A stretch of DNA of 64,000 nucleotides, from the NCBI RefSeq assembly GCF_025998535.1, contig NZ_AP024233.1:558001-622000 (forward strand), in the 5' to 3' direction. The translations under genes and the position numbers were made by a program. Positions 9,215 to 17,734 of the stretch are shown here, piece by piece. Origin of the DNA: Desulfolithobacter dissulfuricans. Lineage in GTDB: Bacteria > Desulfobacterota > Desulfobulbia > Desulfobulbales > Desulfobulbaceae. Each line of letters begins with the position of its first letter. Within the stretch, counting starts at the first letter, position 1. Below the pieces are notes generated by a model. It was not told where the DNA came from. It ran no database searches and saw nothing but the letters and a program-made list of their open reading frames with translations.

Positions 9215-10537
9215 ATGGCGGACCTTCTTGTCACGGGAAAATATCTTGTCAGCATCGACGACGACCACACCATAATCGACAATGGTGGCCTGGCGATAAC
9301 CGGCGATACTATTACAGCCGTCGGCCCGGCAGACGAGCTGCGCGGTCGCTATCCCGGGGCCGAGGAACTGTACGAACCCCATGGCCTGATCATGCCGGGA
9401 CTGGTCAATGTCCACACCCATGCGGCCATGGCCTGCTTCCGGGGCCTGGCCGATGATCTGGAACTCATGCAGTGGCTGCAGGAGTACATTTTTCCGGCTG
9501 AATCCAACCTGACCGGCGAGGTGGTCTACTGGTCCACCATGCTGTCCATATGCGAGATGATCCGCTCCGGGACCACGAGTTTCTGCGACATGTATCTCTT
9601 TGCCGCCGAGGTGGCCCGGGCGGCGGCCGATGCGGGTATGCGGGCCTGGATCGGCGAGGTGCTCTATGATTTTCCCTCTCCCAGCTACGGAGAGCTGGAA
9701 AACGGGTTTGCCTGCTGTGAAAAACTGTTTGCGACCTATGCAACCCATCCACTCATAACCATCACCCTGGATCCCCATGCGGTCTATACCTGTTCACCGG
9801 AACTGCTGGTCCGGCTCGGGGAGCTGGCCCGGGAAAAGGAGGCCCTCTATGTGATTCATCTTGCCGAAACAGAGGTTGAAGTGGCAACCTGCCTGGAACG
9901 CTACGGGGTGAGACCGGTCCAGCATCTGGAACAGCTGGGGTTGCTCGGGCCGGGCATGGTGGCCGATCACTGCGTCCAACTGACCGGAGAGGAGATTGAG
10001 CTCATGGCCGAGCGGGGAGTGGGGGTAGCCCATTGTCCCGAGTCCAACATGAAACTGGCCTCCGGAATTGCGCCGGTGCCGGACATGCTGGCCGCAGGGC
10101 TGGCCGTGGGCCTGGGCACTGACGGGGCAGCCTCCAACAATGATGTGGACATGTTTGGCGAGATGTCGTCCGCGGCGCTCATCCACAAGGGATCACGGCT
10201 TGATCCCACGGTGATGGACGCGCGCACCACCCTGCACATGGCCACCCGTGGCGGGGCTCGGGTTCTCCAGGCCGGGGAGCGGATCGGCAGCCTGGAGCCG
10301 GGTAAAAAGGCGGACTGTATCGTCCTTGATCTGCATCAGCCCCATCTCACCCCGCTCTATAATCCGCTTTCCCACCTGGTGTACGCGGCCAGGGGCGGCG
10401 ATGTGGTCCATTCGATCATAAACGGCCGGATCGTCATGCGGGATCGGCAGCTTACCACGGTGAAGGAGGCCGAGGTTTTTGGAGCCATGGACCGGATCAG
10501 CCGGGAGATAGGTAAAATCAAGGGGAATCGGAGTTGA
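9215..10537 (+). CDS. mtaD: 5-methylthioadenosine/S-adenosylhomocysteine deaminase-like amidohydrolase
   Basis: A metal-dependent amidohydrolase of 440 residues. Metal ligands are visible in order: His 67 and His 69 of VNVHTHAAMACFRG, His in YVIHLAETEVEVA, His in VADHCVQL, and Asp in GLGTDGAASNNDVDMFGEM. The DDLELMQWLQEYIFPAE stretch and SSNND-like loop are typical of the MtaD/SsnA branch that deaminates methylthioadenosine, S-adenosylhomocysteine or adenosine. Guanine deaminase or an atrazine-chlorohydrolase-like activity is the alternative, since the subfamily is promiscuous. GGGAGGGATGG upstream of the ATG is a good ribosome-binding site. Confidence 0.85.
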   Translation: MADLLVTGKYLVSIDDDHTIIDNGGLAITGDTITAVGPADELRGRYPGAEELYEPHGLIMPGLVNVHTHAAMACFRGLADDLELMQWLQEYIFPAESNLTGEVVYWSTMLSICEMIRSGTTSFCDMYLFAAEVARAAADAGMRAWIGEVLYDFPSPSYGELENGFACCEKLFATYATHPLITITLDPHAVYTCSPELLVRLGELAREKEALYVIHLAETEVEVATCLERYGVRPVQHLEQLGLLGPGMVADHCVQLTGEEIELMAERGVGVAHCPESNMKLASGIAPVPDMLAAGLAVGLGTDGAASNNDVDMFGEMSSAALIHKGSRLDPTVMDARTTLHMATRGGARVLQAGERIGSLEPGKKADCIVLDLHQPHLTPLYNPLSHLVYAARGGDVVHSIINGRIVMRDRQLTTVKEAEVFGAMDRISREIGKIKGNRS

Positions 10538-10750
10538 CAGCGCCGGTGGCAAGGTGATATGGTTTGCTGCACAGCGTGATGAGTCCGGACAGAGGGTTCC
10601 GGGTTCCAGGACTTCCGTCGGGTACGTTGGTATTATCTGATATTGTCATGGCAGATACGGTATAACAAATACAAATAATTTTCGTCACGAGTGCAGGGTG
10701 TAATACGGATATGTCTCCTGTTTTCGGACGAAACATAGAGAGGTGACATA

Positions 10751-10936
10751 ATGTTCGGACTTGGAATGCCTGAACTGATCATCATCCTGGTGATTATCGT
10801 GATCATATTCGGGGCCGGCAAGCTGCCTGAGATCGGAGCTGGTATCGGCAAGGGTATCAAGAATTTCAAGGAAGCCACCAAGGATGAGTCCAAGCAGAAG
10901 ACCATTGAGGAAGACAAGGCGGACAAGGAGAGCTGA
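10751..10936 (+). CDS. tatA: Sec-independent translocase protein TatA, first copy
   Basis: A 61-residue protein with the TatA plan: [41 protein letters not shown], meaning an N-terminal FG-MPEL segment, one membrane helix (about residues 8-21), the FGxxKLPE hinge, an amphipathic helix and a short charged tail. It multimerises to form the Tat pore for folded proteins. AGAGAGGTG precedes the start. A second tatA follows after 71 bases; tatB/tatC are not in this window. Confidence 0.93.
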   Translation: MFGLGMPELIIILVIIVIIFGAGKLPEIGAGIGKGIKNFKEATKDESKQKTIEEDKADKES

Positions 10937-11007
10937 AGCTGTTTTCTCTCCTGCTGTGCACCGTTGTCAGCCAATGTAACCTGAACTGAACCCTGGGATG
11001 TGAAACT

Positions 11008-11256
11008 ATGTTTGGACTTGGTACACCGGAACTTATCGTTATCCTGGCCATTGCCTTTCTCTTCTTTGGTGGAAAAAAACTGCCGGAGATCGGTTCGGGG
11101 CTCGGAAAAGCCATCGGCAGTTTCAAGAAAGGGCTTGATGACGCGGAAGAGGCAGGCGTTGATCTTAAGAGGAGCCTGCCCGGCGTCAAGGAAGTGACCG
11201 CGGTCAAGGAGAAAGTGGATAAAGCCCGTGATATAACCCAGGTCTTGACCAAATAG
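11008..11256 (+). CDS. tatA: Sec-independent translocase protein TatA, second copy
   Basis: An 82-residue TatA/E-type protein: MFGLGTPELIVILAIAFLFFGGKKLPEIGSGLGKAIGSFKKGLDD, with one membrane helix, the FGGKKLPE hinge and an amphipathic helix. It differs from the first copy mainly in its longer C-terminal tail (LKRSLPGVKEVTAVKEKVDKARDITQVLTK). The two are plausibly a tandem duplication that diverged; TatB function for this longer copy is possible but it lacks the Pro/charged-rich long tail of classical TatB. Confidence 0.92.
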   Translation: MFGLGTPELIVILAIAFLFFGGKKLPEIGSGLGKAIGSFKKGLDDAEEAGVDLKRSLPGVKEVTAVKEKVDKARDITQVLTK

Positions 11257-11716
11257 ACAGCTCGTCAGTTGTCCGGGTGTGATATCGTGGCAGGGCGCCG
11301 CGTCTTTTTGGTTGTTTTTCAGTCCGTTTTTCCCCGCTCTTTTTCTTCTTCTGTCTTGACAGAGAGCAACTTTCCTTGTAATCGTCTTTTCTTGCCATCT
11401 GCCCACTGTCCGGGTTGACGGAATTCTTGCCAGACATGTTGCGGGGCAAGAGACCCTGTTTGCAGGTTTCCACCTGTCTTTTCTGTTCTGTTTTTCTGAT
11501 AGCTGCCACCTGAAAGGACAGTGTTCCCTCCTGCAGGTAAGCGAGCTTGCGAGACTCCGGGTAAGCGAGCTTGCGAGACTCCGGGTCGTGTCCTGAGGTG
11601 GTCCCTGCATGGCCGGGTGATAATCCTGCATACGACCGATGAATTTGATTGAGACAATGTCAGACCATGGGATCAGGGTCTGGTGATCAGCATAGAAACG
11701 TTTCCAGGGGGAGTGT
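11257..11716. other. 460-base intergenic region
   Basis: No supported gene. It is pyrimidine-rich on this strand from about 11300 to 11520, and holds a two-unit tandem repeat at 11537-11584. A weak promoter-like pair (TTGACA at 11356, TGTAAT at 11377, 15-base spacer) is present. An AGGGGGA ribosome-binding site ends it, serving the glutamate synthase operon. Confidence 0.6.
11537..11584 (+). repeat. two identical 24-base tandem units, GTAAGC…GACTCCGG family
   Basis: Units at 11537-11560 and 11561-11584 are identical. Each starts GTAAGCGA and ends GAGACTCCGG. The same ends recur, with different middles, at 30701-30750 (reverse orientation) and 54889-54956. Confidence 0.9.
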
Positions 11717-12859
11717 ATGTGTCGTTTAGCTCTGAAAAGTGCTGATGATCCCTTTTCGCCCTATGAAGTGCTTACGGCCATGGAGGCCATGCGCGAGGGC
11801 TACGACGGAAGTGGTCTGGGACTGCTTCTGCGGGGGATCAGCTTTGAGGATTTCAACTATAAGCCCAACCGGCCGATTCTTTCCGGTATAGTTCAGTCGG
11901 AAGCTGCGCTGCACCGGTTGAACAAGTTCATGGAAGATCGCGGGTTCGAGCTGCGCTACGACCATGAGTTTGACCTGGATCGCCGGGTGCTCGAGGTGGG
12001 GGATCAGTACAAGTACGTGATTCGCGTCTACCGGCTGCCCGATGACTGGAGTAGCAAGAGCGAGGAAGAGGTGGAGAACCTGCTCATGCACACGCGGCTC
12101 GATCTCCGGCGGGACGGAGAAGAGCACGACGGTGACCTGACGGTTTTCTCCTTCTGGCCGGACGTGATGATGATCAAGGAAGTGGGCTGGCCGCTGCAGG
12201 TGGGGGACGGACTCTCTCTGCACGATGGCCGGATCAAGGCCCGGGTCGTCATGGCCCAGGGGCGGCAGAACACCAACTACGGTATCAACCTCTATGCCTG
12301 CCACCCCTTCTTCATCCAGGGTATATCCACGATGACCAACGGTGAGAACACCGCTTTTGTTCCCATCCGTGACTGGTTGCTCGGTCTGCACAAGCCCGGC
12401 TATCAGGGCTATCAGTCCGACTCCGAGGTCTTCACCCACATCCTCCATTACACCTTGAAAGAGCTGAAACTGCCTCTTCAGGCCTACAAACACATCATCA
12501 CCCCGCTCAAGACCGAAGAGCTGGAGAAACATCCCAGCGGGGATTTTCTCCGCGGCCTGCGCGACAGCTGTCGCCGACTCATCATCGACGGTCCCAACTG
12601 TGTGATCGGGACCCTGTCCGATGAAACCTGCCTGATGGTGATGGATCATAAGAAGATGCGTCCCGGTACCGTGGGTGGGCGTCCCGGCTGCTGGGCCATG
12701 GCGTCCGAGATGTGCGGGGTGGAATCCCTGGTGCCGGACCGGGACCGCAGTCTTGATTTTCAACCCATGCGCGAACATACAGTCATCATTCCGCCAGATA
12801 GAAAGGAGCTTGTCATATGGAGTCAATTCGATCCATATCCGTTGGCCCAGGCAGCCTGA
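11717..12859 (+). CDS. glutamate synthase, glutaminase (GATase type 2) subunit
   Basis: A 380-residue stand-alone class II glutamine amidotransferase, equivalent to the N-terminal domain of GltB. The mature N-terminal nucleophile is Cys 2 (MCRLALKS). Later blocks GRIKARVVMAQGRQNTNYGINLYACHPFF and IGTLSDETCLMVMDHKKMRPGTVGG match the family. It would release ammonia from glutamine for the synthase subunit encoded next. It overlaps that gene by 43 bases in a different frame, so the two are tightly coupled. This belongs to the archaeal-type three-gene layout, in which GltB domains are separate polypeptides. Confidence 0.87.
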   Translation: MCRLALKSADDPFSPYEVLTAMEAMREGYDGSGLGLLLRGISFEDFNYKPNRPILSGIVQSEAALHRLNKFMEDRGFELRYDHEFDLDRRVLEVGDQYKYVIRVYRLPDDWSSKSEEEVENLLMHTRLDLRRDGEEHDGDLTVFSFWPDVMMIKEVGWPLQVGDGLSLHDGRIKARVVMAQGRQNTNYGINLYACHPFFIQGISTMTNGENTAFVPIRDWLLGLHKPGYQGYQSDSEVFTHILHYTLKELKLPLQAYKHIITPLKTEELEKHPSGDFLRGLRDSCRRLIIDGPNCVIGTLSDETCLMVMDHKKMRPGTVGGRPGCWAMASEMCGVESLVPDRDRSLDFQPMREHTVIIPPDRKELVIWSQFDPYPLAQAA

Positions 12860-14457
12860 CCTATACGGATTTTCCCTGGATCATCGAGCATAACGAGGAC
12901 CGCTGTGTCCTGTGCGGCAAGTGCGCCGCTGTCTGCCCGATGGAGTCGCTTGAGTTGTCGTATTCGCGCAGCAGGGTGCCGAAACTCGATATTCTCAAGA
13001 AAAAACGTCAGTCCGAGTACAAGGTGGTGGTCGGTATCCGCCAGAAGACCGACACCGCCCATCGCTGTGTGGGCTGCGGCATGTGTTCCATGGTCTGCCC
13101 CAATGCGGCCATCGGACCGCGGTACAACGACAACGAGCACCGCACGGTGTTCTTTGCCGACAAGAAGGGCGATCCCTACAAGCGCGGCGGCCGGAAGAAC
13201 CAGCCCGGTCCGACCCTGCTTGACCGGATAGTTTTTGACCGTATCTCCATGTTGACCGATCCGGCCCTGGATGCGGGCCGGCACGAATTCTACATGAATA
13301 CGGTGCTTGGCCGGGTGCTGCCGCCGGAAGAGTTTCTCCGCCGCAAGCAGAGCGGTGAATGGATTCCGCCCACCCGGGAGATATTTCCCTTTATCATCGG
13401 TGGGATGTCCTTTGGTGCACTCTCGCCCAACATGTGGCTCGGGATGCTCCAGGGCGTGGCCTACTGCAACGAGGTTCTGGGAATTCCGGTGGTCATGTCC
13501 ACCGGTGAGGGTGGCTGCCCTCCCTGGGTTCTGCGGAGCCCCTATCTCAAGTACCTGATTCTGCAGATCGCTTCAGGCTATTTCGGCTGGGACGAGATCA
13601 TCCGCGCCATTCCGGAAATGGTCTGCGACCCATGCGCCATCGAGATCAAGTACGGTCAGGGGGCCAAGCCCGGCGACGGCGGGTTGCTCATGGGATTCAA
13701 GGTCAGCAAACTGATCGCCCGGCTCCGGGGTGTGCCCCAGGGAGTGGACCTGCCGTCTCCGCCTGTGCATCAGACCCTGTATTCCATCGAGGAGTCGGTG
13801 GGCAAGATGATCCAGTCGCTTTCCACCCTCTTTGGTTTCCGGGTTCCGGTCTATCCGAAGATCTCGGCTACGACCTCGGCCAAGGCGGTTCTCAATAACC
13901 TGGTCCGCAACCCCTTTGCCAGTGGTCTGTGCATCGACGGTCTGGATGCCGGTACCGGGGCAGCCTACAATGTCTCCATGGATGCCATGGGCCATCCCAT
14001 TGCCTCCAATATCCGTGAATGCTATCTCGAACTCTGCAAGCAGGGCCGTCAGAACGAGATCCCGCTTTTTGCCGCCGGCGGTGTGGGCAAAAACGGCAAC
14101 ATCACCCAGAACGGCATGGCCCTGATCATGCTCGGGGCCTCGGGAATCCACGTGGGCCGCTACATCATGCAGGCTGCGGCCGGCTGTCTTGGTAACGAGA
14201 AGAATCGCTGCAATATCTGCAATATCGGCCTCTGTCCCAAGGGTATCACCAGTCAGAACCCCAAGCTGTATCGCCGGCTGGATCCGGATCAGGTGGCCGA
14301 GCGGGTGGTGGAGGTCTTCCTCTCCATTCGGACCGAGATGAAGAAGATCATGGCCCCCTTGGGCCGGTCCCAGAGTCTGCCAGTCGGCATGTCGGACGCC
14401 CTTGGTATCGCCGATGCCGAGGTGGCGAAGCGGCTGCAGATCAAATACGTTTGTTAA
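12817..14457 (+). CDS. glutamate synthase, FMN/Fe-S synthase subunit with N-terminal ferredoxin domain
   Basis: A 546-residue protein with two 4Fe-4S ferredoxin motifs at the N-terminus (CVLCGKCAAVCPMES and CVGCGMCSMVCPNAA) followed by the FMN-binding glutamate synthase barrel. Barrel landmarks are IGGMSFGALSPNM, STGEGGCPPW, IEIKYGQGAKPGDGG, DGLDAGTGAAYNVSMDAMGHP and FAAGGVGKNGNI. The Cys cluster NRCNICNIGLCPKGI fits the 3Fe-4S site. It makes glutamate from 2-oxoglutarate and the ammonia supplied by the upstream subunit. With no GltD in the locus, the ferredoxin motifs suggest reduced ferredoxin as donor (inference). Confidence 0.9.
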   Translation: MESIRSISVGPGSLTYTDFPWIIEHNEDRCVLCGKCAAVCPMESLELSYSRSRVPKLDILKKKRQSEYKVVVGIRQKTDTAHRCVGCGMCSMVCPNAAIGPRYNDNEHRTVFFADKKGDPYKRGGRKNQPGPTLLDRIVFDRISMLTDPALDAGRHEFYMNTVLGRVLPPEEFLRRKQSGEWIPPTREIFPFIIGGMSFGALSPNMWLGMLQGVAYCNEVLGIPVVMSTGEGGCPPWVLRSPYLKYLILQIASGYFGWDEIIRAIPEMVCDPCAIEIKYGQGAKPGDGGLLMGFKVSKLIARLRGVPQGVDLPSPPVHQTLYSIEESVGKMIQSLSTLFGFRVPVYPKISATTSAKAVLNNLVRNPFASGLCIDGLDAGTGAAYNVSMDAMGHPIASNIRECYLELCKQGRQNEIPLFAAGGVGKNGNITQNGMALIMLGASGIHVGRYIMQAAAGCLGNEKNRCNICNIGLCPKGITSQNPKLYRRLDPDQVAERVVEVFLSIRTEMKKIMAPLGRSQSLPVGMSDALGIADAEVAKRLQIKYVC

Positions 14458-14546
14458 GAGGTTCCGGGCCCCGGCGGGGATCAAGGGATTGGTATCCCGA
14501 CCCCGGTGACAGGGGCTGGATATAAGAGAACAGGAGTGACGAACCA

Positions 14547-15662
14547 GTGAGTACACCACAGGTCATCAAGGGCTTTGACGCGCAGGGACGACGGATTCCG
14601 TCCAAGGATCTGGACGAGTTGATCCGTGCGGCGCTCAAGTCCGGCAATTATATCAGGATAGAGTCCTATGGACAGCATAACATAGGTTGCCGGCTCCACG
14701 GTGACGAACCGATCACCATCGAGGTGACCGGGCCGGTGGGCCAGCGTCTGGGTGCCATGGGGATGCCGGGTACCACAATTATAAGCGAGGGCCCGGCCTC
14801 CGATGATGTCGGCTGGCTTAACATCGGTGCCGATATCATCGTCAAGGGAGATGCCACCAACGGCGTCTGTAACGCCATGGCCGCCGGCCGGGTGATGATC
14901 GGCGGTTCCATCGGCTCCCGCGGCCTGACCATGACCAAGTGGAATCCTGAATACGACCGGCCGGAACTGTGGGTGCTTGGCTCGGTGGGAGATACCTTTG
15001 CTGAATTCAACTGCGGCGGGGTGGCCGTGGTCTGCGGGGTTGAACCGAAGCGGCCCGGAACGGTGCTGGGTTACCGTCCCTGCGTGGGCATGGTGGGTGG
15101 CTGGATCTACTATCGGGGCGAAACCGACGGCACCTATGCCCGCAACTCCGCCCGGGAGCAGGAACCCGATGATGTCCAGTGGCAGTGGCTCATGGACCGG
15201 ATGCCCGAGTTCCTCGATAAGATCGGCCGGCCCGAACTGCTCGAGACCCTGTCCAGGCGCGAGGAGTGGAAGGTCCTCGTGGCCATGACCCCCCAGGAGA
15301 AGGCCAAGCTGCTCAAGGGGCCGATGTCCATGGCCGAGTTCCGCCGGGAACACTGGGACAAGACTTTTAAAAACGGTGATCCCCTGGCCGATCTGGCTCC
15401 GGATCTGGATCGCAGTCCCATCCCGGTGATCGTCACCGGTGAACTGCGTCGCAAGAAACCGGTCTGGACCAGTCCCGGCGCTCAAGGCAAGCCGTGCCGA
15501 GACTGTCATCTCTGTGAAACAGTATGTCCGACAGCGGCTATCAGCCGTCAGGAGTCGGATGAGCGGTTTGGCTATGTGTCCAATGACGACAAATGCATAG
15601 CCTGCGGCTTCTGCCGCGATGTGTGTCCGGTTTCCATCTGGCACATGGAGCCCCTGCCATAG
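14547..15662 (+). CDS. glutamate synthase GXGXG-domain subunit with C-terminal ferredoxin domain
   Basis: A 371-residue third subunit. The first ~200 residues are the GXGXG beta-helix (GDEPITIEVTGPVGQRLGAMGMPGTTIISEGPASDDVGWLNIGADIIVKGDATNGVCNAMAAGRVMIGGSIGSRG), the C-terminal structural domain of GltB. The last ~50 residues hold two 4Fe-4S motifs (CRDCHLCETVCPTA and CIACGFCRDVCPVS). Translation starts at GTG with GGAGTG upstream. The gene is followed by a strong terminator, so it closes the operon. The ferredoxin tail is an addition to the archaeal-type arrangement that I would expect to handle electrons for the FMN subunit. Confidence 0.86.
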   Translation: MSTPQVIKGFDAQGRRIPSKDLDELIRAALKSGNYIRIESYGQHNIGCRLHGDEPITIEVTGPVGQRLGAMGMPGTTIISEGPASDDVGWLNIGADIIVKGDATNGVCNAMAAGRVMIGGSIGSRGLTMTKWNPEYDRPELWVLGSVGDTFAEFNCGGVAVVCGVEPKRPGTVLGYRPCVGMVGGWIYYRGETDGTYARNSAREQEPDDVQWQWLMDRMPEFLDKIGRPELLETLSRREEWKVLVAMTPQEKAKLLKGPMSMAEFRREHWDKTFKNGDPLADLAPDLDRSPIPVIVTGELRRKKPVWTSPGAQGKPCRDCHLCETVCPTAAISRQESDERFGYVSNDDKCIACGFCRDVCPVSIWHMEPLP

Positions 15663-15690
15663 GCGGGAGCCTTTCCATAGGGTGATACGA

Positions 15691-15730
15691 GCAGGGGCGA
15701 GGTGATCCACCTCGCCCCTGCTATTTTTTT
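15691..15730 (+). terminator. Rho-independent terminator of the glutamate synthase operon
   Basis: A perfect 14-base-pair stem (15691-15704 with 15708-15721), a three-base loop and a T7 tract after CTA. The T tract reads only on the plus strand; the minus-strand gene stops inside the stem. Confidence 0.92.
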
Positions 15731-15996
15731 ATGAACCTGAGACGGACCTTGTATTTTCTCCGGTCCAGGTCTTTGGGCAGCACGGTGCCGTTGGGCACCA
15801 GCAGCGTCAGTACCCGGCCATTGGCCGGATCCTGGCGGAATTCCTTTCTCCGCTCCTCGTCCTGGGGGCCGCGGACAGACTTTCTTGGCTCCCGCACGTC
15901 CAGGATCTCCGCTTCCACTGTGGTCCCGCCTGTGAAACCTGGTTTGTTCGATGGTGGACCGGTTGGCTGGATAGCTCCGATAATGATGTCGACCAT
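15721..15996 (-). CDS. small conserved-looking protein of unknown function
   Basis: A 91-residue protein, MVDIIIGAIQPTGPPSNKPGFTGGTTVEAEILDVREPRKSVRGP…, ending KDLDRRKYKVRLRFIKK. I chose this ATG, 20 codons inside a longer open frame, because GGGAGGA sits six bases ahead of it. The N-terminal half is Gly/Pro-rich and probably extended; the C-terminal half is basic with an alternating beta-like pattern. No family recognised. It is followed by the ogt gene upstream of it on the same strand with no overlap problem (ogt ends at 16053). Confidence 0.55.
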   Translation of the reverse strand: MVDIIIGAIQPTGPPSNKPGFTGGTTVEAEILDVREPRKSVRGPQDEERRKEFRQDPANGRVLTLLVPNGTVLPKDLDRRKYKVRLRFIKK

Positions 15997-16052
15997 GATC
16001 ATTCCTCCCTGAATGAACCTTTCTGGTTTTTTATCGGTAAAACAACCGGTTT

Positions 16053-16580
16053 TCAATAGGTTTTTTCAGGGCGCCCGGTGAGAAACAGCCGGCCGCGTCG
16101 TTGTTCGGTCCTCCAGCCCTCCAGTTCCAGCAGATACTTTTTCATCGCTATCCCGGCGGCAAAACCGGTCAGGTTCCGGTCGGCGCCAATGACTCGATGG
16201 CAGGGGATGACCAGAGGCAGCGGGTTGGCGCCGGCAGCCCGCCCCACGGCCCTGGCCAGGTTCATCTTGCCCAGGGCCCGGGCCACCTGGCCGTAACTCC
16301 ACACATCCCCCCAGGGTATATTCTGCAGTGCATCCCAGACCTTTTTTTCAAACGCTGTTCCACTGATGGAAAGCGGCAGGGTGAAGTCCCGGCGAACTCC
16401 TTTGAAATACTCTGTTATCTGCTGCCGGGCCTGGCTGAGGACAGGGTCTGTGGGAGGCGTGGTCTCCGGGACCAGATCGCGAGGCGATGCTCCAGGTAAC
16501 CGGATCCGGCACAGGCCCTGCCGGTCGGCAATGATCCGGACAGGGCCGATCGGAGTGAGGAAGGTGTGGTGGACAGACAT
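16053..16580 (-). CDS. ogt: methylated-DNA--protein-cysteine S-methyltransferase
   Basis: A 175-residue suicide alkyltransferase that repairs O6-methylguanine. The acceptor is Cys 127 in LPLVIPCHRVIG; the helix-turn-helix block FEKKVWDALQNIPWGDVWSYGQVARALG and the GRAAGANP Asn-hinge segment are standard. The N-terminal ribonuclease-like domain (residues ~1-70) is present but short. Length fits Ogt rather than the fused Ada protein. It runs toward the small protein gene with 56 bases between its stop and that gene's ATG. Confidence 0.94.
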   Translation of the reverse strand: MSVHHTFLTPIGPVRIIADRQGLCRIRLPGASPRDLVPETTPPTDPVLSQARQQITEYFKGVRRDFTLPLSISGTAFEKKVWDALQNIPWGDVWSYGQVARALGKMNLARAVGRAAGANPLPLVIPCHRVIGADRNLTGFAAGIAMKKYLLELEGWRTEQRRGRLFLTGRPEKTY

Positions 16581-16657
16581 GGCAACCGCTGCTCCTGGAT
16601 GTGCGAACTGTGTTGTGGCGCGGAATGCTTTTGGCTCTAATAAAAAAGAATAGCGCC

Positions 16658-16687
16658 TTGACTTACCTTAGCGCTTTTGAGAGAATT
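16658..16687 (+). promoter_or_regulatory. candidate sigma-70 promoter of the PhnD-like gene
   Basis: TTGACT at 16658-16663, an 18-base spacer and AGAATT at 16682-16687 sit 49 bases before the ATG at 16737. AGCGC and GCGCT flank the -35 box as an inverted pair, which could be an operator. Confidence 0.4.
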
Positions 16688-16736
16688 TAGCCATGCAGGC
16701 AAGCTGTTTTTAAAGACCAATCATGGAGGTGGGTGT

Positions 16737-17630
16737 ATGCCAAGGAAACTGACGTTTTTTGCAGTGATGGTGTGTTTGTTTTTCGCAACGCTCTGTCAGG
16801 CGGGCGAAGTGGTGAAAATCGGGGTACTGGCAAAAAACGGACCGGCAAAGGCCCTGAAGAAGTGGGCGGCGACAGGGGAGTATCTCACCGCCAAGGTCAG
16901 CGGCAAGACCTTTGAGATCGTGCCGCTCGATTTTGATAGGGTATTCCCGGCCGTGGCATCCGGCGAGGTGGATTTTTTCCTGGTCAACTCTTCCATGTTT
17001 GTCACCGCCAAGGTCAAATTCGGGGCCGAACCCATCCTGACCATGATCAATTCCCGCCAGGGCAGGGCTCTCACCTCCTTTGGCGGCGTTATCTTTACCA
17101 ATGCCTATAACGACGCGGTAAATACGCTGGGCGATATCAAGGGGAAGAAGTTCATGGCGGTAAAAAAATCTTCATTCGGTGGCTGGCAGATGGCCTACAA
17201 GGAGCTCCTGGACGCTGGTATCGATCCCCTCAAGGATTTCGCCTCGGTGGAGTTCGGCAACAAGCATGATAACGTGGTTTTCGCGGTCCAGAACGAAATC
17301 GTCGAGGTGGGCACCGTGCGGACCGATACCCTGGAGCGTCTTGCCGCTTCCGGAGCCATTGCCATGGAGGATTTCAAGATCATCGCCAAAAAGAATTATC
17401 CGGATTTCCCTTTTGTCTGTTCCACGAAACTTTATCCCGAGTGGCCGCTGGCCAGGACAGCCGGAACCGACGCCGCCCTCACGGCCCAGGTCGTGGCCGC
17501 CCTCAAGGAGTTGAAACCCGAGGACAAGGCAGCCAAGGCCGCGAAAATTGTCGGCTGGACCGATCCGCTGGATTATTCAGGGGTGGAAGAGCTGCAGAAA
17601 GTTCTTGGCGTGGGAGCCTACGAGAAATAA
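16737..17630 (+). CDS. PhnD-like periplasmic substrate-binding protein
   Basis: A 297-residue exported protein. Residues 1-22 (MPRKLTFFAVMVCLFFATLCQA) are a signal peptide cut before GEVVKIGVLAKNGPAKALKKW. The body matches the PhnD/phosphonate-binding group: YLTAKVSGKTFEIVPLDFDRVFPAVASGEVDFFLVNSSMF, FGGVIFTNAYNDAVNTLGDIKGKKFMAVKKSSFGGWQMAYKELLDAGIDP, and a helical C-terminus. I chose this ATG because GGAGGTG lies just ahead and it places the signal peptide at the N-terminus. No permease or ATPase is nearby, so it is an orphan; such proteins often act as sensor input domains or work with distant transporters. Ligand unknown. Confidence 0.8.
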   Translation: MPRKLTFFAVMVCLFFATLCQAGEVVKIGVLAKNGPAKALKKWAATGEYLTAKVSGKTFEIVPLDFDRVFPAVASGEVDFFLVNSSMFVTAKVKFGAEPILTMINSRQGRALTSFGGVIFTNAYNDAVNTLGDIKGKKFMAVKKSSFGGWQMAYKELLDAGIDPLKDFASVEFGNKHDNVVFAVQNEIVEVGTVRTDTLERLAASGAIAMEDFKIIAKKNYPDFPFVCSTKLYPEWPLARTAGTDAALTAQVVAALKELKPEDKAAKAAKIVGWTDPLDYSGVEELQKVLGVGAYEK

Positions 17631-17684
17631 CAGCAGACGCGGGCTGCTCCGGGCAGCAGTTCCACAGATACAACACGGCTCTCG

Positions 17685-17724
17685 CAGGCCGGTCGGGATC
17701 TCTCCCGGCCGGCCTGTTTCATTT
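17685..17724 (+). terminator. terminator after the PhnD-like gene
   Basis: CAGGCCGGTCGGGA at 17685-17698 pairs with TCCCGGCCGGCCTG at 17703-17716 with one mismatch and a four-base loop, followed by TTTCATTT. Confidence 0.65.
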
Positions 17725-17734
17725 CAGGCGCCCT

